Of a stretch of DNA of 64,000 bases, positions 40,001 to 50,232 are shown piece after piece; the stretch's first letter is position 1, and each line of letters opens with the position of its first letter. The DNA comes from Serilophus lunatus (Eukaryota > Chordata > Aves > Passeriformes > Eurylaimidae). The position numbers were made by a program, and so were the translations under genes. The stretch is from assembly GCA_013399895.1 (NCBI GenBank), contig VXBA01001639.1, positions 186,001-250,000 on the forward strand, read 5' to 3'. The notes under the pieces were generated by a model. The model saw nothing but the letters and a program-made list of their open reading frames with translations. It did no database searches and was not told the DNA's origin.

Positions 40001-43000
40001 AAAGAACAACTTCTTTAGAACAAAATTCCTGTTCACAATTCCTCAGAACTGAATACAAGATGCCAAAATAAGAAGCCACCAAACTTATTTTCAGATGTGA
40101 TCAGCAAATTTTGGGCTACAGATCCTTAAAATACATCAGGGATGTGGAGCAATTCTCCTCCACTGCTTCCCATAAGGCGTTTTTGCACAGCAGCACCATG
40201 TGTTGCGTCTCATCATTTTGCTCTCAATTACCTTTGGAAAGAATTTTTTCTTTTCAATTAGGACTCCTTGGAAAAGAGGCAAGACAATTAGCATGGCCCT
40301 GAGATAGCAGAACCTACCCAAAAGGTATGTTTTGAAAGAAGGAACACCTGTCAGCACAGCACACCTGCCACTTGTAATGTGGATTTTGGACTTTCCTCCA
40401 CTCCTACTTTGTGTCTGCCCAGTAACTCGAGGGACAGTGACTGCTCAGTGCTGCTTCACAGCATTACTGAAAATTAAGCTCCTCAAACTCTTTCCTTTCA
40501 AAAGAAATGCTGGGTTTAGAAGTTCTCTAATAGCACAGCTCTTCATTTGCTACACCTTCACATCGTTTTGAAAGCCTGTGTCTAGTTCTCCAGCAAAGCA
40601 TTCTTTCCATGTCAGTAGAACAAGATAAAAAGAGTACATTTCTACCACATGCACCTTGAAACAGGGAATGTGTGGATGAAAAGGAAAGAAGCTTTATAGA
40701 AACTCTTTAAAAAAGAATACTTTTAAAAAATCCCCAAAACCTCACAGTCAGAGTGAATTAACTGGTGGAAACAAAAGACTTCCTTTATCCTTTCAAAGTG
40801 TTATTCATTGCTACAAACTAGAAAAACCCACTCCTGACATTAAGACAAAAGTTCTCTCTCTCGCTCTCTCTCTCGCTCTTTTTCCCCGTCAGACAGGCAG
40901 GACAACACCAGCACTGCCACAGAATTCATCTGCTCATTCCAGGTCATCTCTGAACCCTCCTTCCACCAACAAACCCACACAACATCCCCTCTGGATGACA
41001 TTTCACCTGAACACCCCCAACCACCTCCAGGGAGCACGTGGGACACAACAAAGCTCACAAAACCCACTTGGTTCACTGTTTGAGCTCAAATGACACACTG
41101 AACATGAGCTGCTGGTCAGTAAATGAAATCAATTCACAGTTTCAGGGCCAGGTAGTTTGGCACTCTAAAAAGGACAGGTGTACCTGGAAATATCTGTCCT
41201 TCACAACCTTTTCCTTTAGCATGTGGTTCCTAAGAGAAATTAGGAACCAGTGTTATTTGAAATATTTTCTCTAGACACTGCCCAGTCCCAAAGCATTCTT
41301 TTGTACTGGGTGAGAAAGGAGCAGAATTTAAAAATATCTAATTAACATTTGCTGTAGATTTTTCTGCCAGTGCTGAGCAAGGAATTGTAACAAACCACAG
41401 ACTTTTTAAATCTAGGAACTCGGAATCAAAAAAGTCAGATGAACAGATTCAGCTCTCCTGTTATCACACAGCAAATACTTTCACAGCATGAAATTCTTTC
41501 TAGTGAGGGCAAGGGGCACTTAAAACCCTCCTCCCAAGGGAGCAGGAGGTCTGAACTACCAGCACCAAAACAAAGCAAAACCAGGCAGCAGAAAAAAACC
41601 AACCAAACAAACACTACAAAATGATCAAAAGCACTCAAAGAAAATGAGGCTTCCATCTTCCTGAAATTCATACCCCTAACTGCAAATACTGCAACTCAGC
41701 TGCCCAAGTGAGTCTGGTTTCCTTGTGTATCAAGTTATCAGGACACAGAACAGCAGGTGCAGCTCCTGAGGATCAGAGGTGTGCCCTAATTGATTTCCAC
41801 TTGGGGAAACAATCTTGTTCTTTTGACAGCTAAATGCTGAAAACTGTGTAATTGCATCTCTTCTCCCTTGCAAGGCTCTGCAATTTTAGTAAAGTACAAT
41901 CAGGGAACACCAAGAATTCACATATTTGAAAAGGCCAAGCTGTCCAGAGCTTTCTATTTACCTCCAAGAACATACCACACAATAGGTGTTTGCTTCATAA
42001 CCATTGAAATTGTTGGGTTTTGAAGATAAATAACTAAACAACTGCCCAACTTTGCTCAGAGGCCATCTGAAAACTGCTCAAAGACATTTCTACAAACCCA
42101 CAGGACTTGAGTAACAGAGAGAAGATCCTGCCTCAGCCTCAGTGCCAGGTTCCCTCCCGTCCCCTCAGACTGATGACAAATACTCACCACCATATTGTAG
42201 GCATCAGGAACTTCAGTCTCAAACTGAAACTTTCCCCCTTGGTAATAGCCCTCATCTGCGAAAGGCAAAACAAGGAAAACAGTTAAATAAAGCTACAAGG
42301 ATTAAAGTAACTGCACAGGGTTATCATGAGATGCTTTACCTGCTTACACCACACCACACCACCACCTGCCACCTCAGCCAAACTGTGTGAGCAGTGCCTT
42401 CCTCCTCTCCACAACTCTTACAGCAGAAATTTGGAGTCAACAACCTCAGAAAAGTCCACTGTCCTGAGCAGAGTGACAGCCCACACCAAGCTGCAGGACC
42501 CTTGGGTTTTGCTTCTCACGTCTGTACAGAGAAAATGCTGCCAGGTGGCTCCCAGCACCACCCTAACCACCCCTGGAGTGAGCTGAGTAAACACCCCCCA
42601 GGCTGCTTCGTGCCAAACCCTGCTGGAGGGTTCTGCACCTCTCCCCAAACCAGTGCCAGCAATCCTGTGCTGTGAGCAGTGTGAACAACGTGTGCAGGGG
42701 CATGTTTCAGTGCCCTACAATAAAACTGTGATTATCTCACAGCCACACATCAGGCAGGAAACACCTCTGCCTCCTGCCACCCTCAGACTTGGTGCTCAAT
42801 TATTCAAATGACATCTTAAAATACCTGGTCACACTGAGCCAGAAACACCAACCAGCCTGCAGCAGTGCAGGCCTGGATCGTGGGACAGGAGTTTTGCCTG
42901 TTTTTTTAAACCAACACTGCAGAGGAATACTCTGTGCAGCAATCCAGAAAATAAGAAAACTCTTTTTAATCTATCTAGCTTGTTTCCAAACTACAAAACC

Positions 43001-46000
43001 ACTTTTTTCTACTGCAGGTCATCAAAATCCCCTTTGAGGATGCTGCCTCCTGGCCCTTCCAATCTCACACCAATATCCCCTCAATGGAACTGCTTCCTGT
43101 CAGATGTACCTATCTGTGCCTTGTGTCCCAGAAAACTCACAGATTTAAGAGAGCCTCCATGTCAGAGCTGCCCAAAAGAAACATCCAAGAGCAGCTCCAA
43201 GGGAGGAGAGCTTGCCAAAAGACTGTCACATGGCTGCCAGTCAGGCAGCAAGAGGAAAGCCACGCTCCACTAACCAAAAAACACACTGGGCACAGTTCTG
43301 GGCTTGTCATAAAACAAGCAAGGGCTTACTTGCCCAGTTAGGAGAGCAAGGCACCTTTCCTCCCTCCCTTTTTACAGTTCTCCCTGTCTGTAAGTGAATC
43401 TTTCCACTAAAGCTGCTCATTACCAATCACCCAAAGTCCCCAGACTGGGACAAACACCCTCAGCTTTTCTAGGCATAGAAAAGTGGTGCGAAAAACTGCA
43501 GTTCTGGCAGTTAGTGAGATCCAGTTTTTCTCCTTTTACTGCTTAAATTTAGATCCTCAAGCTGTATTAGCAGAGCAAGCATCCCTCCCACTTCAGTCTC
43601 AGATCTCACTACCCAACAACCTGATTCTAATCTTGGTTTGTATCTCTAAGGCGTTTTGATGCCTGGAAACTGCTGTGGAAAACACTACACCAAATTATTT
43701 CACCACACTAAAAAGAAAATGCAAGACAATTAGGGCAGGCCACAAAGGATGCACTTGGGATAAGCTGCTGCTTGGCCCAGCAGTGCAGAAATGCTCAGCC
43801 ATGCTCACAGACATTGGTCACTCCATGGCAGGCAAATCTTATTAATCCCTCCAGAATGAGACTGAAATACCCACACTTACTGCTTGGGAGCTGCAGGAGA
43901 ACTGCATAAACTACACACACTCCTCTAGTTTCCTTCCTGTGTAAGCCACCTACACTGACCTCCCTTGGATTTATTTTTTCCAGGCCATTACCATGCTTTA
44001 GCGTCAGCTTCCAAATCTGTGCTCCAAACACCAGTGCAGCAGGCAGGGCTCTGCCCATGTCACAAGCACAGACCTCCTCCTTTTCCCTACATTTTAAGGC
44101 CATATGGTACTGGTAAAAATAAAATAACAGAGGCAAGTGTGGCATTTTTCAATGTCAGAACAATTGCTTCAGGTGACAAAAGGAAAAAGCAGCTTCAGGC
44201 AGCAGGGAAAGGCAGCAGTGCCTTGGGAACACTGATTTCCATCCCCTGCAGCAGTAAAATCTCAGTCTTACCCATTTTCTGACCTGTGCTACTACAGATC
44301 CACTCAGGGTGCACTGCAGAAACCAGTAACATGAAGGGCTTGGAATTTCTGGAGTTCTGTGGAAAAAAAGCTGCCACCAAAAAAAGCTGCAGAGGGGTTT
44401 GCAAAGCCAAATGCACGAGCAGGATTTCTAGAAGTAACTTGGCTCCAACTACAAGGAAGAGGAAAACTGGCTCTTCCCCCAGACTGTCAATATTCGTGCA
44501 ATATTGTTTAGACACCACAGAAATAGTTGGCTCCAGCCCACGTGAGCTGTGACAGTTCTGTGCCAACCACTCTGCAGTTTCCTCTGGGGCAGCAGGGAGG
44601 CAAAGATTTAGCACTCCCTGAAGAAAACCTCAGTCTTGGAGGGAGTCAGCAAACTGCAAAGGTTTTCTTGGCCTTCAGAGAGAGCTGTGATAAGCTGGGG
44701 CTGGTCACAGGCTTCCGCACCTGAATTATGCACAGCTGAAAATAGATGTTTACTTGGGTCAGGCTGCAAGTGCAGAGACTTCAGCTGTGCAGCTATATTT
44801 AGAGTCACAAAATGTTAATTAAGATCATCACATTCAGCAATGGAGCCAGCACACAAACCCCATGCCCTGCACACCACTGCCTTCTGACCGCAGCCTCCTG
44901 CTGCACAGCAGGAACAGACACAGGGATGACTGGGATCCAGATCCCTTGGAAGGAGGGTGCTCCACATTCCAGACATCCCCAAACTGGCACAGGGATGGCT
45001 CCTGTCAAGTCAACTCATTTCCAAAGCACAGTAAAGCAGCATCACATAAACTGCAGTCAGCAAATATGAGCACATTCACACAGATGAGAGGTCACAAGTG
45101 CCAGAACAAGCACTTGGATTTATTTTTGATTACAATGAGCAGGGCAGCCTCACTCCCTCTTCCATCACAAAAAGGAGTCACATGAAGGGACATGTTAACA
45201 AAGACCACCCAGGATTTCTCCCGAGAGGAAAGGCCAGTTGATTTTGGATAATAAGCAGCAACAGTGACACCTAGTGCCTCTGTGGCTTCAAAATCCAGGA
45301 TTAGCAGGAACATTCCTACCACTATTTCTCCAGGCAATACAAAATAATCACTGTATTACAGCCAGTCTTTCTTTAACTAGAAACTTCACTAGAGTCTCAA
45401 GCAAACTCTTGGAATTATGTTTCCTAAACACCAACACATGCAGGAAAAAAAAAGTAACATGCTCCAAAAAATTACCTGGGGTCACGGTTAGCTGAAAGTA
45501 ATGAAGCTTGTTTGGGTCAGGAAAATTCACTTTACATGTACCTGTGGGGCAAAAGGACAATTCACATCAGACAATTCAGTTCTCCATTGTTGGGAAAGCA
45601 AAAGTACCACCTTTTACACTCCTCAAACTGACTCCCTCAGAAACCAAGCATCATAAACTACAAATACATTTCTCAGGTGCTTGGTAAGAACCTGAAAAGA
45701 GTTTACCTAGAATTAAAATCACTCAGAGTAAATTCCCTGAAAGTGCCTTTAAGAAAGAAGAGCACAGAGAAGGAGGAGTTCAATAAGGCCACTTCCTGCC
45801 CTTTTCCCTTTTTGCTTCTGTTGTGCTTTTTTGCTCTCCTTTTTAGATCTGAGCTTTAGATGCTCATCAGGAACAGCAGCCACAAGAGAGAATAAATATG
45901 GCCAAGCTTCCAACCTAAACCTGGAGAATATTCCCTGCTTTTCATTGCAAGATAAGCAGCAGGGATGCACAGCATGGCAACCACCTGCACAGACACTCCC

Positions 46001-48847
46001 ACCCTCTTTTCCACCCTTGTCCTTAAAAGCCTATTTTGAAGTTAACATTTCATTAACGTTTTCAGCTGTTTATGGCCTATATCACAAGTAAGAACCCAGG
46101 GCTAACAACACATTTTCTTGCCTTTTCTCTCTTTTTTTTTTTTAAAGGAATGTGCATCACTTTGAAATTCAAACTAATGCCCCTGAGTATTTTGCAAAGG
46201 GCACCAATGAGGGCCCAGCTGCCCACAGCCCCTGGAGAGGGAGCAAGACAAAAAACACATCAGTGAAAACATTCAGTCCAGGGGTCCTCTGCCCCTTAAA
46301 ATGCATGCTATTAAATACTATACTTACAGGGTAAATTAGCTTCAAGCTCTGCAACCTCTGTTAAAAGGAAGAAAAAAAGAGACCAGAACATTATTTAGAC
46401 AAGCACAAAGACAGTCCTGAAGCCCAATTTAAACAGCCCTGTGAATCCAATTTTATTTAAAAATATAGTTAAGTTGCAGTGGAAGTTTACCTTGAGATTT
46501 CTCTTTAAGCCACTCAATTCATAACAAAACAAACCCCCAAAAGCTTAGAAGTGATTAATAAGAGAAAGGAAGCAACCTGATTCAGTATCCCAGCTCCTGG
46601 GAAGGGAAGTGTGTTCCCCAGACCTGTCCCTGTTGAGTTTCCTTCTCTGGAAGGTAAATGTGCTCCCTCCCTCACTCCTTTCCATTTACATTCCTCTGTA
46701 AAACATGCCATGGCAGAGCTTCTGCCTCCTGCAAGGCTCAGGAGTTTACCATCACCAGAGTGCCTCTGAAGTGTCCATATTCCCTGGAACGAGAGGTTTG
46801 CCTTCCAAGAGCACGAAAACAAAATGCTCCCAAGCCAGAAGGGAGCAGCTTCTCTGTCTTTGAAGGTGTGCTAATTAACCCACACAAAACAAACAAAGGC
46901 AAGTCCCCCCAAAATTAAGCTTGCAAATCAACTCTGCAACAAACCACTGAAATTGAGAATGAAACAACTTTATAAAAACAGAAGAGCAGCTTAAGATCTG
47001 CTTCAATCATCTTAATGGAAAAAAATACAAAGCCTCCCCCTCCTGTTCAGGTCCCTCCTGAGTGTGCATCTGTGCGGCTGTTAGAGATGAGGACAAACAC
47101 CCTGACACACTGCTAAAAACCTCATTTTCTAAGCAGTAATTCTAGCACAAACTCCATTTTCTTAGTATTCATTTCAGTCAGCAACTTTTCAGTGGTTTCT
47201 TCAAAAACAGAAGATTTCCTTGAGGGGGGAGGTGAAGCAGCATCACTTACTCAAAGGCACACCTGGAATGTTTCCTGATTACAAACATCAGCTCAGGAAA
47301 GCTGCAGACAGCTGAGGATAATGACACGTTACCTCATTTCCAGCTTTCACAATCCAACCAGTCCTGGTGATATCAGTGTCACTGCCTGGTCTCTCTCCAG
47401 ACCCCCCAGCCCTTCCCTTCCCACACCCTCACACACTCCTGCCCTCAGTGATTCCCAACTGGTGCAACAAAACTTCAGGGATAGAGTTATTTCCATTCAT
47501 ACCATGTCCATAAAATAACCCAACAAGTGTCCTGAGCCAGGAGTGATACCTGAACACCACTGCAGACACACAAACAATCCAAGGAAAGGCTTAGAAAAAT
47601 TAACAGAGGGCACCACTATTTTAAGAGGAGCTTTCCCACAGAAGTGTAAAGAAGCCGATTTAACTGGAGCCCATCACAAACCCAAGGACAGGACCTGGAA
47701 GCACAATCTCAAACAAACACCCAGTGAGATTTTCCTGCATGTCCATCTGGAGCCAAGAGAGAACATCCCACCTGAATGGTCCCTGACTTTCCCTCCCCTG
47801 GGGCAGCATGGAGTGGGTCTGAGCCAGATCTTCACAAGTCTGCAAGCCCCATCTCCCCTCAGCAGTGGCCACCCCCCTCTAAGGGCACAGTAAAATTCCT
47901 CACCCTGCAGCTAAAGTGCGTTTCTACCACCCTGTCCCTTCCCCTCAGGTCTGCACCTGTGGGGCAGCAACACTCTCAGATGACAGAAATTCAGTAGTTT
48001 GGCTTAGTCTGGTTAAAGACCTTATTCCCTCTGCTTGAACTGGAGGTGACTGAGGATTTCCAAACTGCAAGTGTCCAAACCAAGCCCCCTGCAAGAAGGG
48101 CCACAGCAGCCTCCAGATGTGCAAAGTCTCAGCACCAAGGGGGTTTTAAATATCATCTTGAAGCATAAGAAACCGCTGGCCCCAATTTTACCATAAAAGA
48201 GTTGAATCACTGTCCCCCAAACGTCCCCATTTACTCAGAACTGCCACAAAACACAAGCCTGGGGCATTTTTTCCCCCTCACCAGATAACAACCACCTCTG
48301 GCAGCCTCCCTGCAACACCCCACACTGCAACACCAGCACGAACCCTGATTTTTCACCCACAGTTTTCTACCCAACACCCAGTGACTCCAGGCCCAAAAAA
48401 CCATCTCTCTGTATTGCTGTTTCTAGGAGTTTTTTGTAAACCTCTCTGCCTCTCACCTGCCCCATCACAGACCACTGTCAGCCCCAGGATGTTCCCCCCT
48501 GTCACAGCTTTTGCTCAAAACCCAGCGCTGTCTCCCCTTTCTGTACATTTAGTGACAGCTTTATGATGTTTCAAGTTTTGGCAGAGCTCCCAGGGAGGGG
48601 AGAGGAAGGAGGGATGCTGCTTTGTGTCCTCACAGCCCGCAGAGCCCTGCAGGCAAATCCCCAGAGCAGGAACCCCCCCGGCACAGCCCAGTGCTCGCAG
48701 GGAGGGGCTCTTCTCACCTTTGACCAGCAGCCTGTCCCGCACAGACACCCTGCGGGAGGAGGAGCAGGAGGCGTCGGCCGCGGGGCTGGAGGCGCGGGGC
48801 CCTCGCACACCTTCATCCCGCTTCAGCTTGCTGGCCAGCGTCAGCAT
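9950..48847 (-). CDS. UBE2F: NEDD8-conjugating enzyme UBE2F (nine coding exons)
   Basis: E2 that takes NEDD8 from the NAE1-UBA3 E1 and, with RBX2 and DCN1-like proteins, loads it on CUL5, activating CUL5-RING ubiquitin ligases. Coding exons (minus): 48847-48718, 46357-46328, 45541-45476, 42255-42188, 39580-39510, 36914-36857, 30986-30954, 29443-29381, 10000-9950. They sum to 570 nt, with every junction GT-AG and in phase: 189 aa and TGA. The start is the [11 protein letters not shown] peptide, the E1/DCN1-docking N-terminus of this family. The UBC fold runs from about residue 50. [12 protein letters not shown] holds the HPN motif and the catalytic cysteine, Cys120 here (Cys116 in human). Human UBE2F is 185 aa; the extra four residues sit in the Ser/Ala-rich linker at about 13-36. 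The last intron is 19.4 kb. The gene converges on RAMP1. I saw no frameshift or lost residue. Confidence 0.96.
11150..11395 (+). repeat. CR1 LINE 3'-end copy
   Basis: Contains the CR1 tail landmarks in order: TTTAGACTGGGACATTAGGA, GTGCCCAGAGAAGCTGTGGC, GTCCAAGGCCAGGTTGGAGC and a terminal GATTCTATGACTCTA. 5'-truncated, as usual. Confidence 0.9.
12119..12170 (+). repeat. Dispersed repeat sharing sequence with 7891-7944
   Basis: The stretch ATCCTTAGTGTAGGA-CACTAGAAAGACAGG is shared almost exactly with 7912-7944. The repeat family is not recognised. Confidence 0.6.
12870..13035 (+). repeat. CR1 LINE 3'-end copy, 3'-truncated
   Basis: Starts at GGTTTTAAACTGACAG and matches the 11150-11395 copy through TGTCCCTGCCCATGG, then stops without the terminal GATTCT repeats. 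Confidence 0.85.
18060..18240 (+). repeat. CR1 LINE ORF2 fragment
   Basis: Reads as a degraded CR1 reverse-transcriptase segment: a peptide like [12 protein letters not shown] followed by KLGGVAHTP corresponds to the ND-D-G and D-KLGG-VDT part of the CR1 polymerase, with internal loss. Not functional. Confidence 0.75.
20355..20520 (+). repeat. CR1 LINE 3'-end copy
   Basis: CR1 tail landmarks (GTCCAAGACCAGGCTGGGCA, CCTGCCCATGGCAGGGGGTG) ending near TCTCTGGGTCCATGAGG; the usual terminal repeat is eroded. Confidence 0.85.
24745..24905 (-). repeat. CR1 LINE 3'-end copy
   Basis: Minus-strand copy with CACAGAATGGTTTGGGTTGG at its 3' end and GCCCAGAGAAGCTGTGGCTG at its truncated 5' end. Confidence 0.9.
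29381..29443 (-). CDS. UBE2F: UBE2F exon 9
   Basis: 63 nt encoding [20 protein letters not shown] and K, a C-terminal helix region. Acceptor TTTCCAG, donor AAG followed by GTGAGTC. Confidence 0.94.
30954..30986 (-). CDS. UBE2F: UBE2F exon 8 (33-nt exon)
   Basis: Encodes [11 protein letters not shown]. It is a whole number of codons, so skipping would keep frame but delete part of the helix behind the active site. Acceptor TTTGCAG, donor ACT followed by GTAAGT. Confidence 0.93.
35897..35955 (-). repeat. CR1 LINE 3'-terminal fragment
   Basis: Minus-strand tail: GCTTTAAGGTCCCTTTCAAG then CTTTCTGTGACTGTGTGAA. Only the last 60 bp survive. Confidence 0.75.
36857..36914 (-). CDS. UBE2F: UBE2F exon 7
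   Basis: 58 nt encoding [20 protein letters not shown], the loop and helix after the active site. Acceptor follows an unusually long T tract (about 12 T) and CCAG; donor AAG followed by GTACTG. Confidence 0.94.
38399..38547 (+). repeat. CR1 LINE 3'-end copy
   Basis: Starts at GTGCCCAGAGAAGCTGTGGC and ends at the intact tail TTCTGTGATTCTGTGAG; 5'-truncated. Confidence 0.9.
39510..39580 (-). CDS. UBE2F: UBE2F exon 6 (catalytic exon)
   Basis: 71 nt encoding [19 protein letters not shown] followed by EICL. It contains the HPN motif and the thioester-forming cysteine. Acceptor TGGCAG, donor AG followed by GTAGGA. Too short to appear as a conventional ORF. Confidence 0.94.
40850..40880 (+). repeat. 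(CTCTCTCG)n short tandem repeat
   Basis: About 30 bp of CT dinucleotides interrupted by CG, within a UBE2F intron. Confidence 0.8.
42188..42255 (-). CDS. UBE2F: UBE2F exon 5
   Basis: 68 nt encoding [20 protein letters not shown] and NMV, the conserved beta-sheet core of the E2. Acceptor TTCGCAG, donor GTG followed by GTGAGTA. Confidence 0.94.
45476..45541 (-). CDS. UBE2F: UBE2F exon 4
   Basis: 66 nt; with the split codon it gives [22 protein letters not shown], the first strands of the UBC fold. Acceptor CCACAG, donor G followed by GTAATT. Confidence 0.93.
46328..46357 (-). CDS. UBE2F: UBE2F exon 3 (30-nt microexon-like exon)
   Basis: Encodes [10 protein letters not shown] and the first base of a cysteine codon; acceptor AACAG, donor T followed by GTAAGTA. 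Too short for ordinary ORF finding; identified by family match and phase. Confidence 0.93.
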
Positions 48848-48862
48848 TCCTGCTGTGCCCAC
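48718..48862 (-). CDS. UBE2F: UBE2F exon 2 (start codon exon)
   Basis: Begins after TTTTCCAG with 15 nt of leader; ATG at 48847-48845. Encodes 43 codons plus one base: the [11 protein letters not shown] docking peptide, a GC-rich Ala/Ser/Pro linker with ASCSSS, then [12 protein letters not shown]. Donor is G followed by GTGAGAAG. Confidence 0.93.
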
Positions 48863-49573
48863 CTGGAAAACCGGGACACCGCACCTGGAGAGGCGGCACA
48901 GCCCGTCCCCGGCGGGCACAGCCACCAGGCACGGAACAAAACACGCGGGTTTCACCGCAGGGCCTGAACGGGCGAGCTGACAGGTGTGTGTGAGTGTGGG
49001 GTGGGCTCAAAAATAAAAAAGTTCGGGATAAATGTTAAACACCCCCCCCGGGATTGGCTGGAAACACAAGAGGAGGGTTTTGGCGTCCCGCTGCCCCAGG
49101 GAAAGGAAGGGTAAGCAGGTAATGGTCCTATTTTATTTTTTTCACAGCTGCGTTAAAAAAATAAAAAAAAAAGGAGTAGGGGAGTAATGAAAAATAAAAC
49201 AAAAAGGAAGTAGGGGAGTGTAGGGAGCATCGAAGAGGGTTCTGGACGGGAACAGAAATAACCCGAAAATTGCAGGCAACCTCTCCCCTCCAAAACACAC
49301 CCCACCTCTTACGGGCCAATCCCAAAAGAAACCAACTCCGACGGGCATTAATCGCCCCAATGTCCTTCCAGGTCCTCACACAGAACGGGGAAGCCCCAGA
49401 AAAGCAGTGACACCCCCCCCCCGATCCGCACGGAGCAGAGCAGGGCAGTCCCCAGCCCCTCCAGGGGAGCTGCGCCCATTCCCAGGGCGGGCAGCGGCCG
49501 GGGAGCCCGGCAGGGGCCGAGCCCGAGCTGCCAGGGCTGAGCCGAGGGGCGGGGGCGGCCCTCACGCACGTAC

Positions 49574-49740
49574 CTGAGCGCGGCGTCAGGGCCCGGCTGC
49601 CGCGGCCAACACCATCCCCGGGGCCGGGCGGGAGCGGCGGCTCCTCCGGAATCTTCCGCCTTCCTTCTGCCTCCTTCTCCTTCCTCCTCCCTCAGCGCAG
49701 ATCTCGCGACAGCGCCGAGGCCGCACCGCCCGGCCCCACC
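49574..49740 (-). other. UBE2F: UBE2F non-coding first exon
   Basis: A strong donor (CTCAG followed by GTACGTGCGTGAGG on the minus strand) ends at 49574 inside the CpG island. It would splice to the acceptor at 48863-48864 that opens the first coding exon. The upstream limit is a guess from the position of the TCTCGCGAGA element. Confidence 0.55.
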
Positions 49741-49900
49741 CGGCTCTCGCGAGATCTCGGCGGCGGCACAGCGCGCTGCCTCCTTGTGGCCGGGAGGACG
49801 GCGCCATTTTGGGGCTGGCTGCGAGCGGCCCCTCAGGGAGCCGGCGGGGAAGGGGAAATGAGGGCTCCGGGCTGAACTGCCGCACCTTTTGTAAACAGAA
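49575..49900 (-). promoter_or_regulatory. UBE2F CpG-island promoter
   Basis: CpG-dense sequence at the 5' end of UBE2F. It carries the palindrome TCTCGCGAGA (49745-49754), a second TCTCGCGA at 49711-49718 (ATCTCGCGACAG), and a CGCCATTTTG at about 49802-49811 that fits the YY1 consensus. TCTCGCGAGA is a known core element of TATA-less, often bidirectional, housekeeping promoters. No divergent gene was identified to the right. Confidence 0.7.
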
Positions 49901-49929
49901 TCACCAATAGGTCCCACCGTGCCCGCTAG

Positions 49930-49998
49930 ACCACGTCCAGCCTTTCCTTAAACCCCTCCAGGGGCGGTGACTCCACCGCCTCCCTGGGCAGCCCGTTC
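49930..49998 (-). repeat. CR1 fragment, minus strand
   Basis: Reverse complement gives GGGCTGCCCAGGGAGGCGGT, GGAGTCACC, TTTAAGGAAAGGCTGGACGT, the CR1 segment before the tail. It faces the plus-strand CR1 fragment to its right. Confidence 0.8.
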
Positions 49999-50004
49999 CG
50001 ATAA

Positions 50005-50232
50005 GCAGTGACAGAACTGGAGGACATGGCCTTAAACTGCGTTAGGGGAGGGTTAGACTGGATACTAGGAAAGACTTTTTCACAGAAAGAGTGGTTTCCC
50101 ACTGGAACAGGCTGCCCAGGGCGGTGGTGGAGTCGCCATCCCTGGACACGTTTAAGGAGAGGTTGGATGATGTACTTGGCACCATGGTGTAGATGACAGG
50201 ATGGTGTTGGGTAATAGGTTGGGGTTAGGTTA
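50005..50232 (+). repeat. CR1 fragment, plus strand, cut by the LTR
   Basis: Typical CR1: CTTTTTCACAGAAAGAGTGG, ACTGGAACAGGCTGCCCAGG, GGTGTTGGGTAATAGGTTGG, then it stops where LTR copy 2 begins; the normal GACTCGATGATCT tail is absent on the far side. Confidence 0.85.

Larger units (their letters stand above)
36915..48717 (-). other. UBE2F introns 2-6
   Basis: Intronic sequence around exons 3-6. Contains a CR1 copy at 38399-38547 and a CTCTCTCG repeat near 40850-40880. No other gene recognised on either strand. Confidence 0.6.
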
